Source of the DNA: Ancylobacter tetraedralis
Lineage (GTDB): Bacteria; Pseudomonadota; Alphaproteobacteria; Rhizobiales; Xanthobacteraceae
NCBI RefSeq assembly: GCF_014195655.1
Contig: NZ_JACICD010000001.1
Span: forward strand, 844,682 to 908,681
Direction: 5' to 3'
DNA: 64,000 nt
Shown: one piece after another, positions 26,038 through 34,121 of the stretch
Numbering within the stretch: position 1 is the first letter of the stretch
Layout of the letters: every line of letters begins with the position of its first letter
Notes under the pieces: generated by a model
What the model was told of the DNA's origin: nothing
The model's input: only the letters and a program-made list of their open reading frames with translations
The model's database searches: none
Program-made: the position numbers and the translations under genes

Positions 26038-26705
26038 GCGCGGCGCTGGCTGGCCGTGATATCCTCGCGGTGGTGCCGGTCAAGGATTTCGCGCTGGCCA
26101 AGCAGCGTCTTGCCGGCGCCTTTCCGCCCTCGTTCCGGCGCGCCCTGGCGCGGGCCATGCTGCGCGACGTGCTGGTCGCGCTGCGCGGAGCGGAGACGAT
26201 CGCCGGTGTCGTCGTCGTCACCGCCGATCCGGAGGCGGGGTTGCTCGCGGGCGAATATGGCGCGCGGCTGCTGTTCGAGGGCACGGTGCGCGGGCTCAAC
26301 CCCGCTGTCGCCCAGGCGGGCGCCTATCTCGCGGCCGAGCGGCGCAGCGGCATGCTGGTCGTGCCTTCCGACATTCCCACCGTGACCTCCGACGAGATCG
26401 GCCGGCTGGTCGCCGCGCATCCGGCCGGGCGGGCGGTGAGCGTGGTGCCGGCGCATGACGGCGAGGGTACCAACGCGCTGGTCGTCTCGCCGCCGGATGC
26501 ACTGCGATTCTCCTTCGGCCCGCTCAGCTTTCCCATGCATCTCGCCAATGCCCGCGAGGCGCAGGCCGCGCTGCAGGTGCATGAACTCGCGCAGTTTCCC
26601 GGCCTCTCCTGCGACATCGACCGGCCCGACGACCTGGCCCGGCTCGATAGCCTGCCACCCGGCTCGCACACATGGCGCCTGCTGGCCGAGCAGGGCATGG
26701 CGTAG
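26034..26705 (+). CDS. cofC: CofC guanylyltransferase for F420 side chain
   Basis: 223 residues, MobA-like nucleotidyltransferase fold. CofC activates 2-phospholactate, phosphoenolpyruvate or 3-phosphoglycerate with GTP for CofD. The start VVPVKDFALAKQRLAGAFPP is the nucleotide-binding loop, and VVPSDIPTV and GEGTNALVVSPPDA are conserved metal/substrate segments. It uses a GTG start (GTGA overlap with cofD, 26034-26037). Which three-carbon acid it prefers cannot be told by eye. Confidence 0.92.
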   Translation: MSAALAGRDILAVVPVKDFALAKQRLAGAFPPSFRRALARAMLRDVLVALRGAETIAGVVVVTADPEAGLLAGEYGARLLFEGTVRGLNPAVAQAGAYLAAERRSGMLVVPSDIPTVTSDEIGRLVAAHPAGRAVSVVPAHDGEGTNALVVSPPDALRFSFGPLSFPMHLANAREAQAALQVHELAQFPGLSCDIDRPDDLARLDSLPPGSHTWRLLAEQGMA

Positions 26706-26885
26706 CCCGCGCGCCGATGGGCGATGGTTCCCCGGCCGGGCCTTGCCGGCGGGGCAGGTCCATCGCGGTAGGTTTCCCATGCGCGGCGGCGGCGGGTGAC
26801 GACGAGCGGGTGGGATGGGCCCGCTCATAATCGCGGCAGCCACTGCCTGAGGGATGAATATTTGAGCAGCGTGCAATTTGAATAG

Positions 26886-26923
26886 GGTGTTTAGATACCA
26901 GTCATACGGAGTGTCTATACACC
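26886..26923. promoter_or_regulatory. Two candidate HutC-type GntR operators upstream of the ABC operon
   Basis: Two 14-bp near-palindromes lie 24 bp apart: GGTGTTTAGATACC (26886-26899) and AGTGTCTATACACC (26910-26923), identical at 10 of 14 positions. The second contains GTCTATAC, which fits the HutC-subfamily consensus GT-N-TA-N-AC exactly; the first has one mismatch. They lie 57-94 nt before the first ABC gene. The HutC-type regulator at 43799-44578 is the natural candidate to bind them (inference). Confidence 0.5.
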
Positions 26924-26979
26924 AGCACACTTTGGCACAGAACTTGGATTACTCATCGGCATAGCCTGTGGAGTGCCCG

Positions 26980-28080
26980 ATGTCGTCCATCGCTTTCGTG
27001 TCCGTCGGCAAGCGTTACGGGGAGGTGGAAGCCGTGACCCGGCTCGACCTCTCCTGCGCGGCGGGGGAGATGCTGGCGCTGCTCGGCCCGTCCGGCTGCG
27101 GCAAGTCGACCACGCTGAAAATGGCGGCGGGCATCGAGAGCGTTACCGAAGGCGAGATCTGGTTCGGCGAGCGCCCCGTCTCGCGCCTTGCCCCGGGCGA
27201 GCGCAACATCGCCATGGTGTTCGAGGACTACGCGCTCTACCCGAACATGACGGTGTGGGAGAACGTCGCCTTCCCGTTGAAAATACGCGGCATTACCGGC
27301 CAGCCGGCCGCCGCGCGCATCGGCGAGGTGCTGCAACTGCTCGGGCTGCGGCAGATGGCCGACAGCCATGTGAAGGGGCTGTCCGGCGGCGCCCAGCAGC
27401 GCGTCGCCATCGGCCGCGCGCTGGTGCGCGACCCGGAAGTCATCCTGTTCGACGAGCCGCTTTCGCATCTCGACGCCGACCAGAAGGTGCAGCTGCGCGC
27501 CGAGATCAAGCGGCTGCAGAAGCTGCGGCAGGTCACGTCCATTCTCGTCACGCATGACCAGACCGAAGCCATCGCCATGGCCGACCGGGTGGCGGTGATG
27601 AACCATGGTGTGCTGCAGCAGGTCGGCGCGCCGCAGGAACTCTATGAGCGCCCCGCCAACCTGTTCGTGGCCAATTTCATCGGCGAGCCGCCGATGAACC
27701 TGATGACGGCGGAGTTCACGCAGGGCGGGCGCATCACCGGCCCCGGCTGGTCGGCCGCGCTCGATCCGGCGCGATTGCCGGCACTCACCGCCGGCAGCGA
27801 TGCGGTGGTTGCCGGCATACGCCCGGAGAATATCGCGGTGCGCGCGCCGGACATGGCGGGCGAGGCGCGCGGCACCATCACCTATCGCGAGCCGAGGGGC
27901 GACGCCGATGTGCTGACCGTCGCGCTGGAGGTGCCGGGCGGGCCGGGCGGTCAGCTTGTCGCCGAGATCGCCGGCCCCTCGCCATGGAGGGCCGGCGACC
28001 GCGTCGCGCTCGGCATCGATGTGCGAAAGCTGCTCGTCTTCGACGAACCGACCGGCCGCAACCGGGAGGCGCGGGCATGA
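26980..28080 (+). CDS. ABC transporter ATPase 1 (CUT1/UgpC-MalK type)
   Basis: 366 residues. The nucleotide-binding domain has Walker A GPSGCGKSTT, signature LSGGAQQRV, Walker B VILFDEPLSHLDA and H-loop VTHDQ, followed by a C-terminal TOBE/regulatory region (about 240-366). One key change: the Q-loop reads MVFEDYALYP, with Glu where MalK-type proteins have Gln. The ATG at 26980 has GGAG six bases upstream. Its stop overlaps the second ATPase gene (ATGA, 28077-28080). It energises the import system encoded by the next four genes. Confidence 0.92.
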   Translation: MSSIAFVSVGKRYGEVEAVTRLDLSCAAGEMLALLGPSGCGKSTTLKMAAGIESVTEGEIWFGERPVSRLAPGERNIAMVFEDYALYPNMTVWENVAFPLKIRGITGQPAAARIGEVLQLLGLRQMADSHVKGLSGGAQQRVAIGRALVRDPEVILFDEPLSHLDADQKVQLRAEIKRLQKLRQVTSILVTHDQTEAIAMADRVAVMNHGVLQQVGAPQELYERPANLFVANFIGEPPMNLMTAEFTQGGRITGPGWSAALDPARLPALTAGSDAVVAGIRPENIAVRAPDMAGEARGTITYREPRGDADVLTVALEVPGGPGGQLVAEIAGPSPWRAGDRVALGIDVRKLLVFDEPTGRNREARA

Positions 28081-29249
28081 GTGCGATCTTGAATGGGGGC
28101 ATCCCGCCCGGCCTCACGGCGCGGGGCATCGCCAAGAGCTTTGCCCGGCCGGGCGCCAAGCCGAAGGTCGATCCGCACAAGGTGCTGCATGAGATCGGCA
28201 TCGAGGTCGGCCCCGGCGAACTTGTGGCCATTACCGGCCCGTCCGGGGCGGGCAAAAGCACCTTCTGCCGTATTCTCGCGGGGCTTGAGCGGCCGGATGC
28301 CGGCACGGTGACGCTCGCCGGGCGCGATCTCGGCGCGGTGCCCGCCGGCCAGCGCCGCGTTGCGCTGATGTTCGAGAGCTATGCGCTCTATCCCCACCTC
28401 ACCGTGCGCGGCAACGCGCTCTCGCCGTTGCAGGCGCCGGGGGGGAGGCTCGCTCCGGCGGAGGCGCAGAAGCGGGTCGACGAGGTGCTGGAACTGCTGG
28501 AAATCCGCCATCTCGGCGAGCGCCTTCCAGGCGCTCTCTCGGGTGGGCAGAAGCAGCGCGTGGCGCTGGCCCGCACGCTGGTGCAGGTGCCGGACCTCTT
28601 TCTGCTGGACGAGCCGATATCCCATCTCGACGCCAAGCTGCGCCACAAGCTGCGCGGGGAGATCCGTCGCCGCCTGTCCGCCCAGAGCGCGCCCAGCATC
28701 TGGGCGACGCCGGACGGGATGGAGGCGCTCTCGGTCGGCGATCGCGTGGTGGTGCTCGACCAGGGACGAGTCGAGCAGGTCGGCACGCCGGAGGAAATCT
28801 GGCAGCGGCCGGCCAGCGCGCGCGTCGCCCGGCTGCTGGGCGACCCGCCGATGAATCTGATCGAGGGAACGCTGATGCGCGCGGCGGACACGCTCTATGT
28901 CACCCGCCGCGACATGCGTCTCGCCCTGCCGCCCGCGCTCGCCGCGGCCGCCGCCCGACATGGCACGGACAGCATCATCCTGGGCGTGCGCCCGGACGGC
29001 ATTTCCTTCGCGCCGGCTGGCGCGGAAGGCGCGGTCGCGGCGGAGATCTATTCCAACGAACCGTTCGGCAAGCACGCCATCGTCACGATCGATCTCGGCG
29101 CGCTGCTGGCCAAGGTGAAGACCTCGATGGCCGCCGCTGCCGCGCTGGGCGCGGATGGCGGCATCGGCCGGGGCGTTGGCATCACATTTCCCGCCGAGGG
29201 GCTGTCGCTCTTCGACGGCGCGACCGGCCGGGCACTGGCCGGCACCTGA
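28077..29249 (+). CDS. ABC transporter ATPase 2, H-loop degenerate
   Basis: 390 residues, a paralogue of the preceding ATPase, so the importer probably uses an ATPase heterodimer. Walker A (GPSGAGKSTF), signature (LSGGQKQRV) and Walker B (LFLLDEPISHLDA) are intact. The Q-loop is again Glu (MFESYALYP), and the switch His is missing: WATPDGMEA replaces the usual VTHDQxEA. This suggests one of the two ATP sites is weak or inactive. A TOBE-like C-terminal region follows. Paired divergent ATPases are known in glycerol-type CUT1 systems (GlpST). Confidence 0.9.
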   Translation: MSAILNGGIPPGLTARGIAKSFARPGAKPKVDPHKVLHEIGIEVGPGELVAITGPSGAGKSTFCRILAGLERPDAGTVTLAGRDLGAVPAGQRRVALMFESYALYPHLTVRGNALSPLQAPGGRLAPAEAQKRVDEVLELLEIRHLGERLPGALSGGQKQRVALARTLVQVPDLFLLDEPISHLDAKLRHKLRGEIRRRLSAQSAPSIWATPDGMEALSVGDRVVVLDQGRVEQVGTPEEIWQRPASARVARLLGDPPMNLIEGTLMRAADTLYVTRRDMRLALPPALAAAAARHGTDSIILGVRPDGISFAPAGAEGAVAAEIYSNEPFGKHAIVTIDLGALLAKVKTSMAAAAALGADGGIGRGVGITFPAEGLSLFDGATGRALAGT

Positions 29250-29290
29250 GACGCACAAGCCGCTAACGGCACACATAGAGGGAAAGAGCG

Positions 29291-30703
29291 ATGAAGCGTA
29301 AGATCTGGTGTTTCGCCGCCGCCTTGGCGGCAACGACGGCGCTGACCGCGTCGGCCCTGCATCCGGCCATGGCCCAGGACGCGAGCTTCTATGCGGAAGC
29401 CGCTAAGCCCTACAAGGGCACCACCATCCGCGTGCTGGACGAGATCACCCCGCTGCAGGAGACGCTTTCCAAGATCGTGCCGGATTTCGAGAAGGAAACC
29501 GGCATCAAGGTCGAGTGGGAGCTGCTCAACCATTTCGAGGTGATCAACAAGGGCCAGGCCGACATGCTGTCGGGCCGCGGCTATTATGATGCGATCATGC
29601 TGCACGGCTCCCAGCTTGGCCCGATGCTTTCGGCCGGCGTGATCGCGCCGATTGATGCCTATGTGGCCAATGCCAAGCTCGCCGATCCCGCGATGAACGA
29701 CCACGACTTCATCCAAACACCGTACAAGACCACCGCGTTCAGCGGCGGCAAGCAGTACGGCTTCATCAACTGGAACTACAACCACGTCTACTGGGCGCGC
29801 GCCGATCTCCTGAACAACCCGGAGGAACAGGCCGCGTTCAAGGCGAAGTACGGCTACGATCTCGCCCCCGCCAAGACCATCGAGCAGATGCGCGACATCG
29901 CGCAGTTCTTCACGCGCAAGAAGGGCGCGATGCTGGCCGGCAAGCCGCTGGAAAGCGATTTCTACGGGATTGTGCTGGAGGGCATCAAGGGCGGCTCGAC
30001 CTTCTCCAACCTCTGGGTGAACTTCATCCAGAACTATGGCGGCGACGTGCTGGACAAGGACGGCAAGCCGGTCTTCGACAGCCCGCAGACCGTTGCCGCG
30101 CTGACCATGTGGCGCGAATTGTGGACCTATGCCCCGCCCGGCATCGCCGAATATTCGCTGGTCGACGTGCCGACCGTGATGGGCAACGGCATCGCCGCGC
30201 AGTCGCTGGCCTGGTCGGACTTCGTTCTCGGCATCGACAAGCCCGGCGTGTCCCCCTACGCGGGCAAGTTTGTCTATGCCCCGGTGCCCGCCAAGGCCGG
30301 TAACGAGGCCAAGCGCCATGCCGATGCCGAACCTTCGGTGACGGTGATCAGCGCCGCGTCCAAGAACCCGGAAGCCACCTTCCTGTTCCTGGAATGGCTG
30401 GCCTCCAAGCGCCAGCAGGACAAGCTGATCGAGATGGGTCAGGGCGGCGTGCCGATCCGCGAAAGCTCCTGGGCTCTGCCGGCGATCAAGGATGCCTCCA
30501 ACTCCACGCTGTTCGCGGCGATGAAGTCCTCGCTCGCGGTGGCCTCGGCGCGGCCGAAGATGGAGAAGTACCCGGAAATGTTCGATGCCATGAGCGGCAT
30601 CGCCCAGCAGGTCGGCCTGGGCAAGATGACGCCGGAAGAGGGCGCCAAGCAGGGCCAGGCCATCCTCGTGAAGCTCTGCGGCGGCAAGTCCTGCACGATC
30701 TGA
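29291..30703 (+). CDS. ABC transporter extracellular solute-binding protein
   Basis: 470 residues with a Sec signal peptide (about 1-28, ending AMA before QDASF). Family-1 solute-binding fold: IRVLDEITPLQETLSKIVPDFEKETGIKV-type opening, then a lobe with many aromatic residues (FINWNYNHVYWARADLL, near 157-173) that may line the ligand pocket. A Cys pair near the C-terminus (LCGGKSC) could form a disulfide. The ligand is not identifiable; family members bind sugars, polyols or glycerol. It lies 41 nt after ATPase 2. Confidence 0.9.
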   Translation: MKRKIWCFAAALAATTALTASALHPAMAQDASFYAEAAKPYKGTTIRVLDEITPLQETLSKIVPDFEKETGIKVEWELLNHFEVINKGQADMLSGRGYYDAIMLHGSQLGPMLSAGVIAPIDAYVANAKLADPAMNDHDFIQTPYKTTAFSGGKQYGFINWNYNHVYWARADLLNNPEEQAAFKAKYGYDLAPAKTIEQMRDIAQFFTRKKGAMLAGKPLESDFYGIVLEGIKGGSTFSNLWVNFIQNYGGDVLDKDGKPVFDSPQTVAALTMWRELWTYAPPGIAEYSLVDVPTVMGNGIAAQSLAWSDFVLGIDKPGVSPYAGKFVYAPVPAKAGNEAKRHADAEPSVTVISAASKNPEATFLFLEWLASKRQQDKLIEMGQGGVPIRESSWALPAIKDASNSTLFAAMKSSLAVASARPKMEKYPEMFDAMSGIAQQVGLGKMTPEEGAKQGQAILVKLCGGKSCTI

Positions 30704-30728
30704 GCGTCACAGCCTCTGACAGGCCGAG

Positions 30729-30755
30729 CTCCCTCTCCCCGCCGGGGAGAGGGAG
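30729..30755. repeat. Palindromic hairpin between binding protein and permease
   Basis: A perfect 12-bp inverted repeat (30729-30740 and 30744-30755, loop GCC) built from CTCTCCCC/GGGGAGAG follows the binding-protein gene. A hairpin here commonly protects the upstream mRNA and lets binding protein be made in excess over the permeases. A similar CTCTCCCC hairpin is found twice at 51011-51116. Confidence 0.65.
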
Positions 30756-30768
30756 ACGAAGACGTCCC

Positions 30769-30813
30769 CCGAAGGCCTTCCGCCCGAAGGCCTTTCGCCT
30801 GAAGACCTTGTCC
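30769..30813. repeat. 15-bp tandem repeat, three copies
   Basis: Three consecutive 15-bp units related to CCGAAGGCCTTTCGC (30769-30783, 30784-30798, 30799-30813), with a partial fourth unit after them. They lie in the 135-nt gap between the binding-protein and permease genes. Each of the first two units is itself partly palindromic. Confidence 0.6.
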
Positions 30814-30838
30814 GAAGCCTTGAGGACCCGGCATTCCC

Positions 30839-31768
30839 ATGACCCGTGCAAGCGACAGGATGACGACGGAGCCCGCGCCGGTGAGCGCGCCCGTGCTGCG
30901 CGAACGGCGCTGGTATCCCTATCTGCTCATCGGCCCGTCGATGATCATGCTGGTCGTGGTCTCGCTGGTGCCGTTCCTCTACGCCGTCTATCTCAGCTTC
31001 CACGCCGCCAAGTTCGGCCGCGTCACCGACTTCATCGGCTTCGACAATTACGCGGCCCTGCTGGCCGATCCGCGCTTCTGGAACTCCATCGGCGTCGCCG
31101 CGACCTTCGTGGTCATCGCCGTGCCGATCGAATTCATGCTCGGCCTCACCGGCGCGCTGGTGCTGAACCAGAATGTGCGCGGGCGCTCGCTGCTCATCCC
31201 GCTGCTGTTCATGCCGACCATGATGGCGCCCATCGTCGTTGGCCTCCTATGGAAGATCATGCTCGCGGGCTCGTGGGGCTTCCTGTCCTATAACGTGCTG
31301 GAGCGCTTCGACATTCTGCCGGGCACCTCGGTCTTCGCCTCGCCCGACTACGCGCTCTACGCGTTGATCTTCGTCGACATCTGGCAGTGGACGCCCTTCA
31401 TGATGCTGGCCTTCTTCGCCGGCCTGCAGGCGCTGCCGCTCGGGCCCTATCGCGCCGCGGCGGTGGACGGGGCCAACCCGCTGCAGATGTTCTTCCACAT
31501 CACCCTGCCGCTGATGACGCCGCTGCTGGCGGTGATCGGCCTGCTGCGCTTCATCGACGCCTTCAAGGTGTTCGACACGATTTACATCCTGACCGGCGGC
31601 GGGCCGGGCATCTCCACCGAGACGCCGTCCATCCTCGCCAACAAGATGACCTTCGAGTTCTGGAACATCGGCGAGGCCTCGGCGCTGGCCGTGCTGGTGT
31701 GGATCGCCTTCTTCGCCTTCTGCTCGGTCTTCTACCAGATTGCCAAGAAGAAGCTGAACGCCTTCTGA
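30839..31768 (+). CDS. ABC transporter permease 1 (MalF/UgpA type)
   Basis: 309 residues, six predicted membrane helices after a short basic N-terminus. The EAA-type coupling motif appears as YRAAAVDGANPLQMFFHITLPL (read in two parts, about residues 203-224), which docks on the ATPases. FIDAFKVFDTIYILTGGGPG is the usual CUT1 C-terminal signature. It forms the membrane channel with permease 2. Confidence 0.92.
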   Translation: MTRASDRMTTEPAPVSAPVLRERRWYPYLLIGPSMIMLVVVSLVPFLYAVYLSFHAAKFGRVTDFIGFDNYAALLADPRFWNSIGVAATFVVIAVPIEFMLGLTGALVLNQNVRGRSLLIPLLFMPTMMAPIVVGLLWKIMLAGSWGFLSYNVLERFDILPGTSVFASPDYALYALIFVDIWQWTPFMMLAFFAGLQALPLGPYRAAAVDGANPLQMFFHITLPLMTPLLAVIGLLRFIDAFKVFDTIYILTGGGPGISTETPSILANKMTFEFWNIGEASALAVLVWIAFFAFCSVFYQIAKKKLNAF

Positions 31769-31779
31769 GGGAGAGAGAC

Positions 31780-32616
31780 ATGGCCGAGGCCGCAAGCCGC
31801 CCCGAAGGTTCCAGGGGCTATTTCTGGACCAGCGTCACGATCGTCTATGCCCTCATCGTGCTGTTTCCGATCTACTGGATGGCGTCGATGATGGTGAAGC
31901 CGAACGACGCCATGTTCGCGCGCCCGACGCAGTTCCTGTTCACCCCGACGCTGGAGCATTTCGAATATGTGCTGGCACAGGGGTTCCACTGGTACCTGCT
32001 GACCTCGTTCCTGCTCTGCACCGTCTCCACCGCGCTGGTGGTGATCATCGGCACGCCGGCGGCCTATGCCTTCGCGCGCTTCGAGATGCGGGCGAAGGAC
32101 GATCTGTTCTTGTTCATCCTCGGCTCGCGCATGGCTCCGCCGGTGTGCCTCGTCATCCCGTTCTACCTCATCTTCGCCAAGGTCGGACTGCTCGACACCT
32201 TCCTCGGCCTGACGCTCGCCTACATGACGTTCAACCTCTCCTTTTACATCTGGGTGCTGCGCTCCTTCTGCCGCGATCTGCCGGTGGAACTGGAGGAGGC
32301 GGCGGCGCTGGAGGGCTGGTCGCGGCCGCAGATCTTCCGCCGCGTGGTGTTTCCGCTGCTGCGCAACGGCATCGTGGCGACCGCCGTGCTGTGCTTCATC
32401 TTCGCGTGGAACGAGTTCCTGTTCGCCTTCATGCTGGGCGGCAAGGCGGTGCAGACGCTGCCGGTCTCCATCCCCAAGCTCATCACCTCGCAGGGCGTGC
32501 GTTGGGGCGAGATGGCGGTGGTCGGCATGACCGCGCTGCTGCCCGTGCTCGCCGTGGTCTTCGTCTTGCAACGTCACATCGTGCGCGGGCTCACGCTCGG
32601 CGCGGTCAAGGGGTGA
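31780..32616 (+). CDS. ABC transporter permease 2 (MalG/UgpE type)
   Basis: 278 residues, six membrane helices. The coupling motif is ELEEAAALEGWSRPQIF, followed by RVVFPLLRNG. The ATG at 31780 has GGGAGAGAG upstream and follows permease 1 by 11 nt; a longer in-frame reading upstream overlaps permease 1 and is rejected. The formamidase-family gene starts 10 nt after its stop, tying the imported substrate to that enzyme. Confidence 0.92.
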   Translation: MAEAASRPEGSRGYFWTSVTIVYALIVLFPIYWMASMMVKPNDAMFARPTQFLFTPTLEHFEYVLAQGFHWYLLTSFLLCTVSTALVVIIGTPAAYAFARFEMRAKDDLFLFILGSRMAPPVCLVIPFYLIFAKVGLLDTFLGLTLAYMTFNLSFYIWVLRSFCRDLPVELEEAAALEGWSRPQIFRRVVFPLLRNGIVATAVLCFIFAWNEFLFAFMLGGKAVQTLPVSIPKLITSQGVRWGEMAVVGMTALLPVLAVVFVLQRHIVRGLTLGAVKG

Positions 32617-32626
32617 GGAGCTTCCG

Positions 32627-33568
32627 ATGGCCGAGCATTATCTGCCGGCACAGCCCGGCACGGTGAACTGGGGGCAGTGGGATGCGAGCCTCAAGCCCGT
32701 GCTCACCATCCAGTCCGGCGACACCGTGGTCATCGACACGCTTTCGGGCGAGCCCGAGGACATGCCGGACCCTGCGCTCGGCTTCACCCCGGTGCCGGGC
32801 CAGGCGGAGGTGTTCGCGCGCACCTTCCGCGGCCCCGGCCCGCATCTGCTCACCGGCCCAATCTTCATCGAGGGCGCCGAGCCGGGCGACGTGCTGGAAG
32901 TGCGGCTGAAGGACATCGCGTTCCGCGCCGACTGGGGCTGGAACCTGCAGATGCCGTTCTGGGGCACTCTGCCGGAGGATTTCCCGCATCTGCGCCGCCT
33001 GCACATCCCCATTGAGGCCGCGCGCGGCGTCGCGGTGATGCCATGGGGGAAGGAACTGCCGCTGGAGCCGTTCTTCGGCAATTTCGGCGTGGCGCCGGCC
33101 CTCGAATGGGGGCGGCTGTCCTCCACCGAGCCGCGCGTTTTCGGCGGCAACATGGACAACAAGGAACTAGCCGTCGGCTCGATCACCTATTTTCCGGTCT
33201 TCGCCAAGGGCGCGCTGTTCTCGGTCGGCGACGGCCATGGCCGGCAGGGCGATGGCGAAGTGTGCCTCACGGCGCTGGAGACCGCGCTCACCGGCACGTT
33301 CGAGTTCCATCTGCGCAAGGACATGAAGCTGACCACCCCGCGCGCCGAAACGCCGGCCGACTGGATCACCATGGGCTTCGATCCCGATCTCGACGACGCC
33401 GCCAAGCAGGCGCTGCGCGACATGATCGCGCTCATCCGCGAGCACTCCGACCTCTCCGCGCAGGATGCCTACACGCTGTGCTCGCTCTGCGCCGACCTGC
33501 GGGTGACGCAGACCGTCGACCTCAACAAGGGCATCCACTGCGTGCTCTCCAAGAAGTACCTGCCGTAA
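32627..33568 (+). CDS. Acetamidase/formamidase family hydrolase
   Basis: 313 residues, FmdA/AmdA fold. Members hydrolyse short amides to ammonia and an acid in the cytoplasm. Conserved features include a TIQSGDTVVIDTLSGEP-like opening, GPIFIEGAEPGDVLEVRL, FGGNMDNKEL (metal-site region) and SVGDGHGRQGDGEVC, a hallmark of the family. The length is shorter than classical formamidases (about 400), which suggests a divergent substrate. It is part of the ABC-importer operon, so the imported compound or a product of it probably carries an amide. Confidence 0.88.
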   Translation: MAEHYLPAQPGTVNWGQWDASLKPVLTIQSGDTVVIDTLSGEPEDMPDPALGFTPVPGQAEVFARTFRGPGPHLLTGPIFIEGAEPGDVLEVRLKDIAFRADWGWNLQMPFWGTLPEDFPHLRRLHIPIEAARGVAVMPWGKELPLEPFFGNFGVAPALEWGRLSSTEPRVFGGNMDNKELAVGSITYFPVFAKGALFSVGDGHGRQGDGEVCLTALETALTGTFEFHLRKDMKLTTPRAETPADWITMGFDPDLDDAAKQALRDMIALIREHSDLSAQDAYTLCSLCADLRVTQTVDLNKGIHCVLSKKYLP

Positions 33569-33584
33569 TCTCCGGAGCCTGCCC

Positions 33585-34085
33585 ATGTCCGCCGCCACCA
33601 CGGCCCACAAGGACCCGAAACTGCCGCCCCCCTTGGACCTGCCCGAGGGCCCGGAATGGGTCGCCGCGCTGAAGCTGTTCGACGCCCACACGGCCGAAAC
33701 GCTGGTCGCTGCCGCCCGCACGCTCTACCCCCATGATGGGCTGCCCGAGCGCGTCTATCGCCGCACGGTGGCGCATTTCGACGCCATGGCATCCAAGGCC
33801 CCCGGCGCTGCCCAGGCCTTCGCCGAGTTCGTCGACCTCGTCGACGGCGCCTTGCCGCTGATCTTCCGCGAACTGTCGGAGGGCTACCGCGTGCAGGTGC
33901 TGAAAGGTCTGGAGGCGAGCACCGCCTTCCGGCTGGTGCAGCGCTCCTGCGTCCGCTTCCTCTATGACGATGTCGAGGTGTGGCAGGCCTTTGGCTATGA
34001 GGGCGCCTCGGTCCACCTCGGCGGCTATGTCAACCGCGGTTTCAACGACCTCGACTGGCTGCCCGATCCGCCGCCCGGCGTCTGA
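33585..34085 (+). CDS. Gluconate 2-dehydrogenase subunit 3-like small subunit
   Basis: 166 residues. The helical body (TLYPHDGLPERVYRRTV, then FLYDDVEVWQAFGYEGAS and a Trp/Pro-rich end) resembles the subunit 3 family that pairs with GMC flavoproteins. Known members usually carry a Tat signal and accompany a periplasmic GMC subunit; this one starts MSAATTAHKDPKLPPP and has no export signal, so the pair here should be cytoplasmic. It lies 17 nt after the amidase gene and 37 nt before the GMC gene. Confidence 0.78.
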   Translation: MSAATTAHKDPKLPPPLDLPEGPEWVAALKLFDAHTAETLVAAARTLYPHDGLPERVYRRTVAHFDAMASKAPGAAQAFAEFVDLVDGALPLIFRELSEGYRVQVLKGLEASTAFRLVQRSCVRFLYDDVEVWQAFGYEGASVHLGGYVNRGFNDLDWLPDPPPGV

Positions 34086-34121
34086 TCGCGCGTCCGCCTT
34101 CCCGATTTCGGAGCATTTCCA

